Assembly (NCBI RefSeq): GCF_023159225.1
Contig: NC_063161.1
Span: 68,972,767 to 69,036,766 of the forward strand
Direction: 5' to 3'
DNA length: 64,000 nucleotides
DNA from: Perognathus longimembris pacificus
Lineage: Eukaryota; Chordata; Mammalia; Rodentia; Heteromyidae
A program made the translations under genes and the position numbers. Positions 20,640 through 32,029 of the stretch are shown here, piece by piece (position 1 is the stretch's first letter; every line of letters starts with the position of its first letter). The notes under the pieces are model-generated. The model saw nothing but the letters and a program-made list of their open reading frames with translations, was not told the DNA's origin and made no database searches.

Positions 20640-22225
20640 TTATTGTGCTGGTCCTAGGGCTTGAACTTAGGGCCTGGGTACTCTTCCTGAGCATTTGTGC
20701 TCAAGGCTAGTTCTCTATCACCTGAGCCAGAGCTCCACTTCTGGTTTTTGGTGGTTACTTCGAGGTAACAGTCTCACAGACTTTTCCTGCCCTGGCTAGC
20801 TTCAAACTATGATCCTCAGATTTCTTTTTTTTTTTTAAATTTATTTGTTTATTAATTGAACGCAAATTTTTTGACAAGGTGTTGTGCAAAAAGGGTACAG
20901 TTACATAGTAGGGCAGTGTGTACATTTCTTGTGATATCTTACGCCCTGTTTTTCTTTCTCTTCTCTAGGTCAGGTAGACATATATACAATACACAATGTA
21001 CCAAGAACATATACAGTAGCCACGTGGCCGCGCCCAAGAAAGTTCGCCTAGGGCTTTAAATGTAATGTCAATATTAGACCATATGTCGACAGTAGTCTTA
21101 TATGAACGTACATACCTAGCTTTTGAGCTATTGTATTCCCCTGAGAGGTCAATTTTTGACTTTATATGTTGAGTAATTGTTTGGTTTTAGTTACATACTG
21201 TTGGGTCGCTGCCCCAATCCTGTGGGGAATACTATTTGACAAGCAGTTTTTGTTTCACAGACTTGGTCTCTACTGTCTCTGTCTCCCTTTGTTAACAGTC
21301 ATATATCAGGGAGATCATGCCCCTTTGTTTTCTGTGTTCTAGGCTTGTCTCACTCAACATTATTTGTTCAAGTTCTGACCATTTCCCTGCGAATAACAAT
21401 ATTTCACCATTCCTAATCACCATGTAGTATTCCATTGTGCATAGGTACCATATTTTTTGGATCCATTCATCTGTGGAGGGGCATCTGGGTTGTTTCCATA
21501 TTTTGGCTATTGTGAATTGTGCAGCAACAAACATGGAAGTGCAAATGTCTTTTTGATATCTTGGGACCTGCTGTTCAGGATAGATGCCTAGGAGTGGTAT
21601 GGCTGGGTCATAAGGTAGGTCTATATTGAGCTTTTTGAGAAACCTCCATACTGTTCTCCAAAGTGGTTGTACTAATTTGCACTGCCACCAACAATGGAGA
21701 AGGGTTCCTCTTTCCCCTCACCCCCTCCAGCATTTGTTGTTGCCTGAGTTCAGAGTATAGGCCATTCTAACTGGGGTGAGGTGGTATCTCAGAGTTGTTT
21801 TTATTTGCATTTCCTTTACTACCAGGGATGTTGAGCATTTCCTCATGTGTTTCTTTGCCATTTTTATATCTTTTCTTGTGAAGTCTCTCTTTAGCTCCTT
21901 TGCCCATTTTCTAATAGGTTTATTGGGCTTGGAGGGGCTTAGTTTTTTGAGTTCTCTGTAGATGACAGATATCAGGCCTTTGTTGCTGTGCTGGTAAATA
22001 TCCTTTCCCATATCGTTGGCTGTATTTCTATTTTGATGGCTATGTCCTTAGCTGTGCAGAAACTTTTTAATTTGTAGTAGTCCCATTTGTCGAGTCTTTC
22101 CCCTATTTGTTGTGCCCCTGGGACTCTATTCAGGAAGTTCCTTCTTGTGCCTATAAGTTCTAGCGTCTTTCCTACTCTCAGATTTCTTGAGTATCTAGGG
22201 TTACAGGTGTGAGCCACTGGTACCA
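20640..22225 (-). mobile_element. B1-ID composite SINE split by L1
   Basis: The left part (20640-20826) and right part (22177-22225) make one reverse composite, interrupted by the L1 at 20827-22176. Confidence 0.85.
20827..22176 (-). mobile_element. 5'-truncated LINE-1 with 12-bp target-site duplication
   Basis: Minus-strand reading gives the C-terminal part of L1 ORF2 in broken frames: 'DKWDYYKLKSFCTAKD' near 22.1 kb and 'CPSTDEWIQKIWYLCTMEYY' near 21.45 kb, then 3' UTR and a poly-A (poly-T on the plus strand at 20826-20836). CTCAGATTTCTT flanks it at 20815-20826 and 22177-22188. Reverse transcriptase is absent and ORF2 is disrupted, so the copy is inactive. Confidence 0.92.
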
Positions 22226-22229
22226 AGCT

Positions 22230-22465
22230 TTTTTTTTTTTTGCCAGTCCTTGGGCTTGAACTCAGGGCCCGAGCACTGTCCCTGGCTTCTTTTGCTCAAG
22301 GCTAGCACTCTAACACAGCCACAGCACCTCTTCCAGCCTTTTTTGAGTAGTTTATTGGAAATAAGAGTCTCACTGACTTTTCTGCCCCGGCTGACTTCAA
22401 CCTGCCATCCTCAGATCTCAACCTCCTAAGTAGCTGGGATTACAGGGGTGAACCACTGACACCTG
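22230..22465 (-). mobile_element. B1-ID composite SINE
   Basis: A reverse composite with a poly-T start at 22230, directly abutting the remnant of the previous one. Confidence 0.75.
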
Positions 22466-22504
22466 GTGCCCAGCTTTGTTTTCACTTAATGTATTTAATT
22501 TGAG

Positions 22505-22690
22505 AGGGGGTGGAGGGCTTAAACTCAGGGTCTCATCCTCTTCCATTGCTTATCTGCTTAAGGCTAGCACTTTATCATATGACTCAACATCTCTACTTTC
22601 AGCATTTTGCTGATTAACTGGCGATGAAGAGTCTCTCCAAATTGTCTGCTTGGCTGGCTTTGAATCCAAAGTGTGAGCCACCTATGCTTG
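22505..22690 (-). mobile_element. old diverged composite SINE
   Basis: Traces of the ID-like and B1-like order remain ('cttaaactcagggtctcatc', 'tttgaatccaaagtgtgagc') with many changes. Confidence 0.45.
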
Positions 22691-23043
22691 GCTTTTATTT
22701 TGTTTTTGAGAAGGGGTCATGCTATCCTTGGGCTGGCCTTGAACTCAAGATTGTGGAGTTATGACTGTTCTGGGGAGTACAACTCACAGACCAGAAGCAC
22801 CTCCTGTCCTTCATTGGCAAAGCACAGCTCCATGCCCTCCTGCTATCCAGCCTCACCTCAGGGAGACAGGGATAACGCTGATGGGGTCACTTAGAAGGAA
22901 GGGTGCAACAGCCAGCAAAGAGGAAACTGAAGCCAGGTTGAGGAGGGGGTTCAGGGTGCTACACACAGGAGGTGCAAGGTGAGGTCTGCCAGTCCTCCCG
23001 GTTGCCAGGGCCCAGGTTTAGCTTCAAGAATAGCGGCCAGGGG

Positions 23044-23245
23044 GCTGGGAATATGGCCTAGTGGTAAAGTGCTCGCTTCGTATACATGAAACCCTGGGTT
23101 CGATTCCTCAGCACCACATATATAGAAAAAGCCGGAAGTGGTACTGTGGTTCAAGTGGTAGAGTGCTAGCCTTGAGCAAAAAAGAAGCCAGGGGCAGTGC
23201 TTAGTCCCTGAGTCCATGCCCCAGGACTGGCAACAAAAACAACAA
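23044..23245 (+). mobile_element. IDL-type dimeric SINE
   Basis: A forward dimer with B-box-like 'gggttcgattcctcagcacc'. Imperfect target-site duplication ATAGCGGCCAG/ATAGCTGCCAG at 23030-23040 and 23249-23259. Confidence 0.88.
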
Positions 23246-23526
23246 AGTATAGCTGCCAGTTGTCTCCAGGGACCAAGGCAAAGGCTTCCAGCCCCAACGG
23301 GAGCACAGAAGCCAGCTCTGGCAGGACTTAAGTCACTTGGTGTAGCCCTGGTCCTGGAAAGGTCTCTAGGAGACAAAGGGACGCCCTGTCTGGGCAATGT
23401 CTGTGCCCAGACATTGTGGGAGTGGCATTCCTGTAGAACTAATTGAGGGACTACATGAAGTTTAAATGGGGAGGGGGGCACTGGGTTTAGGAAAGAAGGA
23501 TGGGAAATGCCAGTAAGACCTGGTGA

Positions 23527-23640
23527 CAAGGGCTGGGTCTGGAGGCTCACGCCTGTAATCTCAGCTCTGGGGAGTTGGATGCAGGTGGATATGAGTACAG
23601 GCCAGCTTGGGCGACATAATAAAGACTGTTCCCCAAGTTT
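23527..23640 (+). mobile_element. B1-like SINE
   Basis: 'ggtctggaggctcacgcctg' onward, a diverged forward monomer. Confidence 0.6.
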
Positions 23641-24448
23641 AAGTAAAAACAAAGCCTGTCTTCGAGGAGCTGGATCAAGACGTAGATCACCTAAGAAAGG
23701 GCAAGAAAAGGGAAGACCGGGGCCGAAGCCGCCCACACCTGCGAGATCCCGAGTGTAGCCACAGCTCCACGGAGCCAGGCTTGCGATGCCCGGGCGGACG
23801 GGCCACAGAGCAGCCGCCAGCCCCCGGCGGGTGCGCAACTAGGGAGGCGGGTGCAGAAGGTTTAGTGTGGCGCGGACCGGGCGGGCGCGGCCCCGGCCGG
23901 CCTCTGCGGGCGCCGGGGACCGGGGGAGGGGCGCGGCCTGGGGCCTCCTCCCGCCTCACTCCGTGGGTGGTGGCGGCCTTGGGCCCCAGCCAGTCAGATC
24001 AGGTGATGTCTGCCCTGGTGCTGGGTCGGGGGGAGGGGGAACCCACGGGCCCAAATGACCAGGACCCTAGGAAGGGAGTCAGGCGCCCCGCCCTATTCGG
24101 GACCCCCGCGTTGGGGGTCCCGAGGCGCAGGGGGCGGGCGGAGGGGGCGGGCGGAGCTTGGAGGAGCCGCGGCTCCTTTAAGACTCCGGCCCCGCCCTCT
24201 CATCCCCGCCCACAAGGCTCCGCCCCCGAATGCCCGCCCCACCTCCCACGTGACCTGAGTGCTGCGACCGGCGGGAGGGCGGGGAACCCGCGGCGCCTCC
24301 GCCCCGCCCGGCGCGCGCCTCTCTGGGCCGAGCAGCGGGGCTGCCGCCTTCCCGCCGCCGTCCCGCCGCCGTCCCTGCCACTGTCTCCGCCGGGCAGAGG
24401 AGCCAAGCCGGGCCGGAGCGAGCGGGCGGGCGGGCGGGCGGGGCCGCC

Positions 24449-24593
24449 ATGGACCACAAGCCCCTGCTGCAGCAGCAGCCGCCCGCCTACAACCTGGAGG
24501 CCGGCCAGGGCGACTTCGCGTGCGGCCCGCACGGCTACGGCGCCATCCCCGCCGCGCCCCCGCCGCCGCCGCCCTACCCCTACCTCGTCACAG
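24449..24593 (+). CDS. BRI3: BRI3 coding exon 1
   Basis: Residues 1-48 plus one base of Gly49; donor CACAG/GTGGGC. Reading on through the 87-bp intron 1 stays open to TGA at 24662-24664, so intron retention would give a 71-aa product without the membrane segment. Confidence 0.95.
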
Positions 24594-27500
24594 GTGGGCC
24601 GGGGCCGGGCCGGAGCGGGCGGGGGCGCGGGGCGGCGCGGGCGGGGCGGCGGGGTCGTAACTGAGCGCCCCCGCCCGCAGGGATCCCCACCAGCCACCCC
24701 AGGGTCTACAACATCCACAGCCGCACGGTCACCCGCTACCCCGCCAACTCCATCGTGGTGGTCGGAGGCTGCCCTGTCTGCAGGTGAGTCCCCGCCAGGG
24801 CGCGGGGCGGGGGCCGGGGCGGGCGAGGGTCCCGGCGTGGGGTCCCGCCCGCCACCGCGAGGGGCCGCGGCGGGGCCAGGCGGTTCCCGCGCCCCGGCTC
24901 CAGATACCCCGTGCGGGGCACAAGGCCAGAGCTCTGGGGGGCTGGCACCACGAGTGAGGAGCCAGTGGGGTGCAGAAACGAGAACAATGGAAGCGACCAT
25001 TCCTGCCCCTCGCTTCTGGGACCTCACAGATAGGGGTTTTTTGCAAGTTTTTTTTTTTTTTTTTTAAATCCAAGTGGCTCTTTGAAGGGTGCTTGGACGC
25101 GGGGTGCCGGCAGCCCGGGTGCGGCGACTGCGGGGTCCGCCACGGCAGAACAGGCCGTGACGACTCCCGGCCGCCAGCTGGGCCCGGAGGAAACCCCGTG
25201 CTTCTTTGTTCCGGGCAGGGGTGCTGTTTGGTACCACATTCCCAAACCCGCGGGGACGGGAGCCTGGGAAGGGCTGTTTCTGGAGGGCCCGAGCGCAGCC
25301 AGGCTCTTTGTTTTCAGGCCGGGGTTGAGGATTCCGAGTCCAGTCGGACCTGGGCCCTGCCCTTGGTGGTGGGGCTGCCCCGTGGGCGGAGGAGCTGGGC
25401 AGGGTTGGCAGGCCGGGTGCCAGCCTGTGTCAGGGAGGAAGCCGGAGTGGCCGCCCCGCTTTGGACTTGGACTTCACTTCCCAGTGTGTCTGTAGGGAAG
25501 TTAGTGATTTCGCAGCCTGAGGAGGGCCACTCAGCCCCTTGTCTGCTGGTGGGGCGCCCCCTCCCTTCTCTTCCTTCCCCATCTCCCATTCTGTCTGGGT
25601 GTGAGGCACGCAGTTTATTGTAGAATTGGTTCGTTCAAGGAGGTCTTGGGGTTGGTGGAGAAGAGTTGGTGAGGCCTAGGAGGTGTCCTAGGATGGTGAG
25701 CCAGGAAGCAAGCTGGGGTTCCCAGTGAAGAGAGCCATTGGGATCCTTCTAGAAAGTTGCATGGAAATGGGGGTTAGGGAACCCCTGTGTCTGGCTTTGA
25801 ACCATGTCGTGCGCAGGTCCCCTGTCCCCACTGAGCATTAAGCATCTCCCAAGTGTAAGGAGCTGGGCTGGGCTGCAGGGAGGGTAGGTGGTGCTTGGAG
25901 CTTGTGGACTCCACATCTGTCCAGCACTGCTCCAGCACCCTACTGCTGGAAGCCTTGAGTTGTGGGTTCAGATCCAGCCCTGACTGATGCCCCAGAGCTG
26001 GGAGAAGGCTAGCCTAGCCTTGGGGCAGTTGTGACCTGAGAGGATGAGGATGTGGTGAAATCCCCAGGAGGAGTGTCCTCTGCTGGGGCAGGCTGCTGGT
26101 GGGGACACTTTCCCTGACCATCGCCTTTCCCTGGGGCAAGGTGTGTCATTTCTGTGGCTTGTGGCTCTCCAGTCAGCTGAGTCTGGAAGGCTAGGCCTGC
26201 CCTCTGCCCTCTGCCCTCTGGGAAGGTCAATCCTTTTGGAACTGGGATTTCCTCTGCCCCTAGGCAATGGTGGCCAGCACCAGGGATGCTGTGTTTTCTC
26301 AGAACAAGTCTGGGGTATCCAGTCCTGAAAGTAGGGGCCAGTCTCTGTGAATACACGCACCACAGGTGCTTCACCCTGTGGCTGGCCACACCTGGCGGCC
26401 CTGCCCTCTTCAGGCAGGTGGGGCCTCAGCTGGGCCTGGTGGCCAGGCTCCTCTCTGCCTTCACTGCTGGGTGCCTGGGGTTGGGGGCTGCAGGAAGGAG
26501 AGGGTGTTCTTGGGACCACCCCTGTGGTGATGGGGACTGAGACTGGAGCCCTGCCCCCTAGAGTCAGGTCTGCCCTGTCTGGTGTCTTAGGCTGGGAGTC
26601 CAGACATTTCTCACGTGACCAGGCTTCCTCCCTTTCCAGATGGAGCCTGCCAGGCGCTGTCCCTTCCCTCTCTGGTGGCTTGGCAGGAATTTGCCCAAGT
26701 CACACGTCTGTGATTCCCTGGGGGCGAGGCTTGGCACAGAGGGCCCTGTCGCTTGTCACTTGGCCAGCCTGTCTGAGCCTGTTGAGCAGCCTGTCTTCCC
26801 TTTTTAGCCCTTAGCTGTCGCATGGCTTGGGCCTTCACCCCCAGGGTTGGCTCCAGCCCTCCCTCTGTCCCCACTCCCTACTGTGTGTCCCCCCCCCCCA
26901 TCCTCAAGGCTGGGGGCTGTGGCTAGGTGCAAGGTGAGGTGGCAGCCTGAAGCCTGGCCTGCTAGGGCTGACTTCTACAGGTCCTGAGGCTTCCAAGGTG
27001 CCCTAGGGCACAAAGTGTGAGCCTGCACTGCTTCACCACCCTTGGGATCCTGCTGGGTCCTTGTCAGTGAGTGCCCAGTTCTAGGGGTGACCAGAGAGGC
27101 AGGAGGAAATCACTGCCTTCTGGGCAGAGGCCTTCCATGGTCTGTGTGGAGGCTGTGGGTGCCCAGGGGAGCAGAACTCCTACAGCTTTGCCACTGTGCC
27201 AGCTGGGTGCCCTGGCCCTGCAGTGGGGAAGGAAGTGGGCACTGTGGCGGCTGGCACAGTGGGCGGTGTGTAGCCCACCTCTGGTAGTCCCCATGGCGTG
27301 GAGACTATAGGACAGCCAGGGTGGGGTGAGGGCATCATGCCCTACCCGGAGCCTAAGGCTGGTCAAGGGAGTCCTTCCCCTTTTCCTGGGGGGCTATTGG
27401 TCCCATGTGGGGGGCTGCTCTTGATCCTGGCCTCCCCTGGAGCCTCTGGTGGGGCCCTCTTCCACATTATGGCCCCTCTGGACCACTTGCACCGGCTCGC

Positions 27501-30500
27501 AGCCTCCCAGTGGGGCTGTGGGGTGTCTGGAGCAGGGGCTGGGCAGCCTTTCTGCTTGGGACACTCAGGGCTGCCTGTGCCCACTGCCGTCCCATGACCC
27601 CTGGTCAGCAGGATTGAGGGCTGTTTGTTCTGCGAGGCTCAGAATTGGGCAATTCCCCAATTGTGTGCGTGGGAGCGGCAGCTCCGCTCTTCCTCTGTGG
27701 AAGAGCCAAAGCCCATTCTGGCTGACCTGGGCTTTTGGGGGGTTGGATGGAGGAGAGGCTGCTGGGGATGGCTAGCTTTGGGGCAGGGCCCCTGCTGTGG
27801 CAGCAGCATGAGCATCTTCCTGAATCCAGAGGCCAACAGGGGGTTTCTCAGATCAGAAGAAACAGAACGCATTTGGAGGTGGCGGTGGGCCCTGCTGGTG
27901 AGCCCAGTCCGGGGAAGTGATCGGTGCAGAGCTTTGGGCATTGAGAATTGTGGGTGAGGGATTTTGGGGGTGCTCAAGGGCTGGAGCCTTCTGAAGGCAA
28001 AGGTGGCAGCAGGTCCCTCCTTTCTACTACTGGGCCCATGAGAATGGGGCCCCCATGCGCACAAGCAGGCAGCTTGTCCTGATGGGCACTGGTGGGTCAC
28101 AGCTCTTGTTGCTGGGAGACCTGAGCCTTGAGGGGTACCTGAAGGGGCCCCCATATCTGTCCCACAGGCGCCGTGGGCTCAGACCTTACAGAGGAGCGAG
28201 AGTCCATGTGGGCCATGGCCTGGGGCAGCTGGAGGTACAGTCTGGCACTCGGGACTGGGCTATCCAGCCCAGCCTGGCAGGAGGAAGCAAGGGCTTGAAC
28301 CAGGATACTTATGGGTTTGGAGACAGGGTGGGGTTGGTTCATGGCCTGGTGGTCAGTCAGCTAGTTTGGGTCATGGCTCTATGTTGCCTTTTTTTTGCCA
28401 GTCCTGGGGCTTGAACTCAGGGCCTGAGCACTGTCCCTGGCTTCTTTTTGCTCTAGCACTCTACCACTTGTGCCACAGCACCACTTCTGGCCTTTTCTAT
28501 ATATATGGTGCTGGGGAATTGAACCCAGGGCTTCATGTATACGTGGCAAGCACTCTTGCCACTAGGCCATATTCCCAGCCCCACTGTATGTTGCTTTTTT
28601 ATCTTTTGTTGTTTTGTTTGTGATACTGGAGATTGAACCCAGGGCCTCCTGTATGCTATAGGCCAGCACTCTACCTGAGTCTATGCCACAGGCCTTTTTT
28701 ATTTTTATATTTTGCCAGTCCTGGGGCTTGAACTCAGGGCCTGGGTACTGTCCCTGAGCTTCTTTTTCTTGAGCCACAGCGCCACTTCTGGCTTTTTCTG
28801 TTTATGTGGTACTGAGGAATTGAACCCAGGGTCTCATGCATGCTAGGCAAGCACTCTACTGTTAAGCCATTCCCAGCCCCCCTCATTTTTTGAGGTGAGG
28901 TTTCACTATGTGTGGTCTGGGGCATGTGATCTTCCTGCTTCAGCCTTCTTAGTGCTGGGTTACAGGCATGTGCCACCATTCCTGATTCACTCTTCTAATT
29001 GCAGTTCCCAGGGTCTGAGAGCAATGGAGTGATTGGGCCTTGAGATGAGCCAGAAACAGTAGTGGTGATGGTGGGGTGGTAGTGGTAGTGAGGTGGATAG
29101 AGGATCAGGGAGGAGCTGGATGGAGAACCAGGGAGGAATTAGATGGAGAATCAGGGATACTGGATGGCAAAGGACAGCAGCTGCCTACAGGTGGGACACA
29201 GGTGTGACAAGACGCCGAGCAAGAGCACAGGTCCCCGCTGGCCTGGGTGGCACAGCCTCCTGCTGCCTGGGCCCTCAGGAAGCAGCCTGGGAGGCAGGAG
29301 GCACAGGCTGGCAAGGGTGCTGGGCTGGGCACGCCAGAGCTCCTTCCAAGGTCAGGCTTCTCTCTGGAACGTTCTCAGCTGGCTCCTCTGGTCAGACAGT
29401 GCGTTACTGGAACATGCAGTCTTTCTGAGAATTTCTGCAGCAGGTACAGGGTGCAGAAGCTCTGTGTGCCAGCATCACTTGCCTCCTTCCTGCGCACAGG
29501 ATCCTGCCCGGCCCTGCCCTGCCCCTCCATGACTGGGGACAAACTTGGCCCAGTGGCCTCAGGGGTATGGCTTGGAGGGGGCGCCATGCCATCTGGGCTG
29601 TCAGTGTGTTTGAGGGTGGGCCATGGGAGCCTGGAACCCACTGGCCTGACTCTGGCAGTGTCCCAAGCACACCTCCCTGGAGCCTGCCCCAGCTGCTGGG
29701 ACACTGGGGAGGTGCGAGTGCCTTGTTCTAGGAACAGTTAGGGGCAGACTGCAGATCACCCGCTGCCTGTCCTTCAGGCCCAGCAGCAGGGAGCTGCCCA
29801 CACTCAGGGCTGTGTCTGGGGAGGCCCAGGACTCTTAAGGGCTCCCTGTGCCCCGTCCCTGCCCACCCTTCCAGGACCAGCTCAGCTGTCACCTGGTGGC
29901 CCAGCATTCCTTCTCAGCCCTGGCTTCTTGGTTGTCCAGGGTCTTGCCCAGGCCTGGGCCTGAGACCTAGTGGGACCGATGCTCTCGTGGCTCTTCTATT
30001 TAGCTCTGTATCTAGAACTTTCCAGAAGTAGCCTAAGGAATGGAACACTGGGCTCCTGCTTCCTGCTTTTGGCCTCAAAAAGGCAGCCCTTGCCTGTAAG
30101 TCTAGCACTGGGGAGGCAGAGGCTCGGGGTGGAGGTCCTCACTGTAGCACCCCCACCCCCACCCCGTGTTGTGCCCTCAGGCTTCCCTTGACCTTTTCCC
30201 TGGAGGATGCTGAGGTCAGCCTTCCCCAGGTTCCTAGATTCCGGACTGGCTGGCTGAGCCCCAGTAGCTCCTGCATCCCACTCTGGGTTCTGTTTTTTTA
30301 AAATTGCCCTCTAGGGGATAGAAACTCAAAACTTTTAGGGCTTTTGTTTAATGACACAACTTGTGCTTGTGTCATTGACCTTTTTTTTTTCTTTTTGCCA
30401 GTCCTGGGGCTTGAATCAGGGCCTGAGCACTGTCCCTGGCTTCTTTTTGCTCAAGGCTAGCACTCTACCACCTGAGCCACAGCGCCATTTCTGGCCATTT

Positions 30501-31121
30501 TCTATATACTTGGGGCTGAAGAATCGAACCCAGGGCTTCATGTATACAAGTCAAGCACTCTTGCCACTAGGCCATATTCCCAGTCCCCCAAAACTTTTCA
30601 ACAATGAAAAAATACTCCAGGATGGATTGGAGTTTTGGGGAAGCCGGTCTTGTTTCCAGAGATGCAGGACGTTTTCTAGAAGCTAACAGGCTTCATGCCA
30701 TCCTTGTTCACACTGTGTGCTGAACCACACCCTCAGCCTGGACGGCCATCTCCCCATTTATGTAGCTGGGATGTTGAGATGGGTCTTTCTAGATTTTCCC
30801 AGGCTGGCCTGGAATGATAGTCTACCTAGTCTCCACTGAGTCAGGGATTACAGGCAGGAGGCACCATACCCAGCCTTTCCCTGTTCCTTTGGATTCCCAA
30901 GGGGTACTTAGTTGCTGTGGCAGTTGGTGGCCCCCAGAGGGGGCCAGGTACGGGGTGTGTGGCACTCACCACCTGCTTCTCTCCACAGGGTTGGGGTGCT
31001 CGAGGACTGCTTCACCTTCCTGGGCGTCTTCCTGGCCATTGTCCTGTTTCCCCTGGGCTTCATCTGCTGCTTCGCCTTGAGGAAGCGAAGGTGCCCCAAC
31101 TGTGGGGCGGTCTTCACCTAA
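24449..31121 (+). CDS. BRI3: BRI3, brain protein I3 (three coding exons)
   Basis: Joined exons 24449-24593, 24681-24783 and 30989-31121 give 126 aa; phases 1 and 2 are kept by GT-AG introns. It starts at an ATG in strong context (gccgccATGg). The N-terminus carries a PPAY motif (11-14), a possible WW-ligase ligand, and a six-proline run (37-42). CPVC (79-82) and CPNC (118-121) flank a hydrophobic stretch (about 91-113). Paired cysteine knuckles round a membrane segment recall the LITAF-type fold; that comparison is inference. Family knowledge: a small endosomal/lysosomal membrane protein of incompletely defined role. It is about one proline longer than the human and mouse forms. The neighbour BAIAP2L1 is convergent. 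Confidence 0.96.
24681..24783 (+). CDS. BRI3: BRI3 coding exon 2
   Basis: Residues 49-83, including the strongly conserved '[19 protein letters not shown]' segment and the first cysteine pair. Acceptor cccgcag/GG; donor CTGCAG/GTGAGT. Confidence 0.95.
28388..28584 (-). mobile_element. IDL-type dimeric SINE
   Basis: A reverse dimer in BRI3 intron 2. TATGTTGC repeats at 28380-28387 and 28587-28594. Confidence 0.87.
28600..28985 (-). mobile_element. ID-like monomer, ID dimer and B1-like SINE in a row
   Basis: ID-like core 28619-28690, dimer 28712-28885 (internally shortened), B1-like 28890-28985, all reverse. Confidence 0.7.
30380..30590 (-). mobile_element. IDL-type dimeric SINE
   Basis: A reverse dimer with poly-T start. 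It lies about 400 bp before the BRI3 exon 3 acceptor. Confidence 0.85.
30740..30880 (-). mobile_element. B1-like SINE
   Basis: 'ccaggctggcctggaatgat' through 'gcaggaggcaccatacccag', a diverged reverse copy. Confidence 0.5.
30989..31121 (+). CDS. BRI3: BRI3 coding exon 3
   Basis: The end of Arg83 through Thr126 and TAA at 31119-31121; holds the hydrophobic segment, the basic RKRR (114-117) and the second cysteine pair. Confidence 0.96.
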
Positions 31122-31375
31122 AGGGACAGGCCCTCTTTTCTAATGAAATGTAAATGTCATGTACAATAGTTTTCTTTGATTCAGCTCTAGGACTGTTTTG
31201 TATGGTGGGGTGGGTGCAGGGGTGTGAGGAGCGGGTCTGCAGGAGGGGAGGGGGAGCCCCACCCCAGCCCCCCAATCAGCGACAACTCCAGAAAGCTCTG
31301 CTTCTAGTTTTGCAGTCTTCAATTTGGGAATGGTAAGAAATACTGTTTTAAATAAATGTGATTCATACCATGTTG
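31122..31375 (+). terminator. BRI3: BRI3 3' UTR and poly(A) signal
   Basis: About 250 nt of 3' UTR ending with AATAAA at 31351-31356. Cleavage is expected near 31370-31380, placing the gene end about 1.1 kb from the BAIAP2L1 stop codon. Confidence 0.8.
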
Positions 31376-32029
31376 AGCCACCTCTGCCTGCTAGGTTCTG
31401 TACAGGGTACACGCGTGCACACGCGCACACACTCACACACATTGGTCACGTGACAGCCAGCCCACCATCAACCACTGCCATCTACCAACCAGGTGTCTGC
31501 AGGCCTCTGTCCTGGGGAGCAGGTGAGTGACCATGGGGGGGGGACGATGTATTCCCCAGAGGGAGCCGGGCCACGTCCCTGTGCACATTCCCAGACCCTG
31601 CACCCCTTTGGTTCACTCCTCTTCCTAGCATGGGGGCCATTGAATTCTACTTGAAACCTGACCATTTCCTCTCTGGCTGGGGACAGGAGGGGCAGTCCCT
31701 GCAGGGGCATCGTCATGGACAGCCCCCCCGCCAGTCAGGGCCCAGTACAGAGCCGAAGCAGAGAACCCCAACACTGCGCTCTGCCTCCCACCCTACACCC
31801 CAGCTTCACATGTGGCCCAGCCCCAGGAAACGAACCCAAGATGCTGCCCACTAATGCTCGGGTACCACAGTGAGCACTCACTTAGCTTAGGGGGCACCCC
31901 ACACAGAAGTCCATTCACTGGGCCCACCTGGCTGGACCTCCAGAACTGACCAGTCCCTGAGAGTATGGACCCCTTCTCCCATAGCAGGTCAGAGTCCAGC
32001 TAGTGTTAAATCAAAAGCTGAAAACTTGT

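Larger units (their letters stand above)
23690..25250. promoter_or_regulatory. BRI3: BRI3 CpG-island promoter
   Basis: Very CpG-dense, covering the 5' UTR, exon 1, intron 1 and exon 2 of BRI3. No TATA box. Several GC boxes (CCCGCCC/CCGCCC types at about 24180-24240) precede an E-box with flanks, CCACGTGACC, at 24246-24255. This is the CACGTGAC core bound by TFEB/MITF-family factors. Transcription probably starts shortly downstream of the E-box; the exact start cannot be read. Confidence 0.75.
24784..30988 (+). other. BRI3: BRI3 intron 2
   Basis: A 6.2-kb intron with GTGAGT donor and ctccacag acceptor. It is GC-rich and poor in SINEs up to 28.38 kb. It then holds a reverse dimer (28388-28584), reverse ID-like and B1-like copies (28600-28985) and another dimer (30380-30590). 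The remainder is unannotatable unique sequence. Confidence 0.85.

Noticed and set aside
22951..23838. 295-codon minus-strand open frame
   Set aside because: It crosses a SINE dimer and a B1-like copy; the translation contains repeat-derived peptide seen at many loci here.
24200..25027. 275-codon minus-strand open frame
   Set aside because: An antisense shadow of the same GC-rich region, with no domain.
23781..25067. 428-codon plus-strand open frame over the BRI3 island
   Set aside because: It runs in another frame through BRI3 exons and introns; its Arg/Gly/Pro-rich product reflects very high GC with few stop codons.
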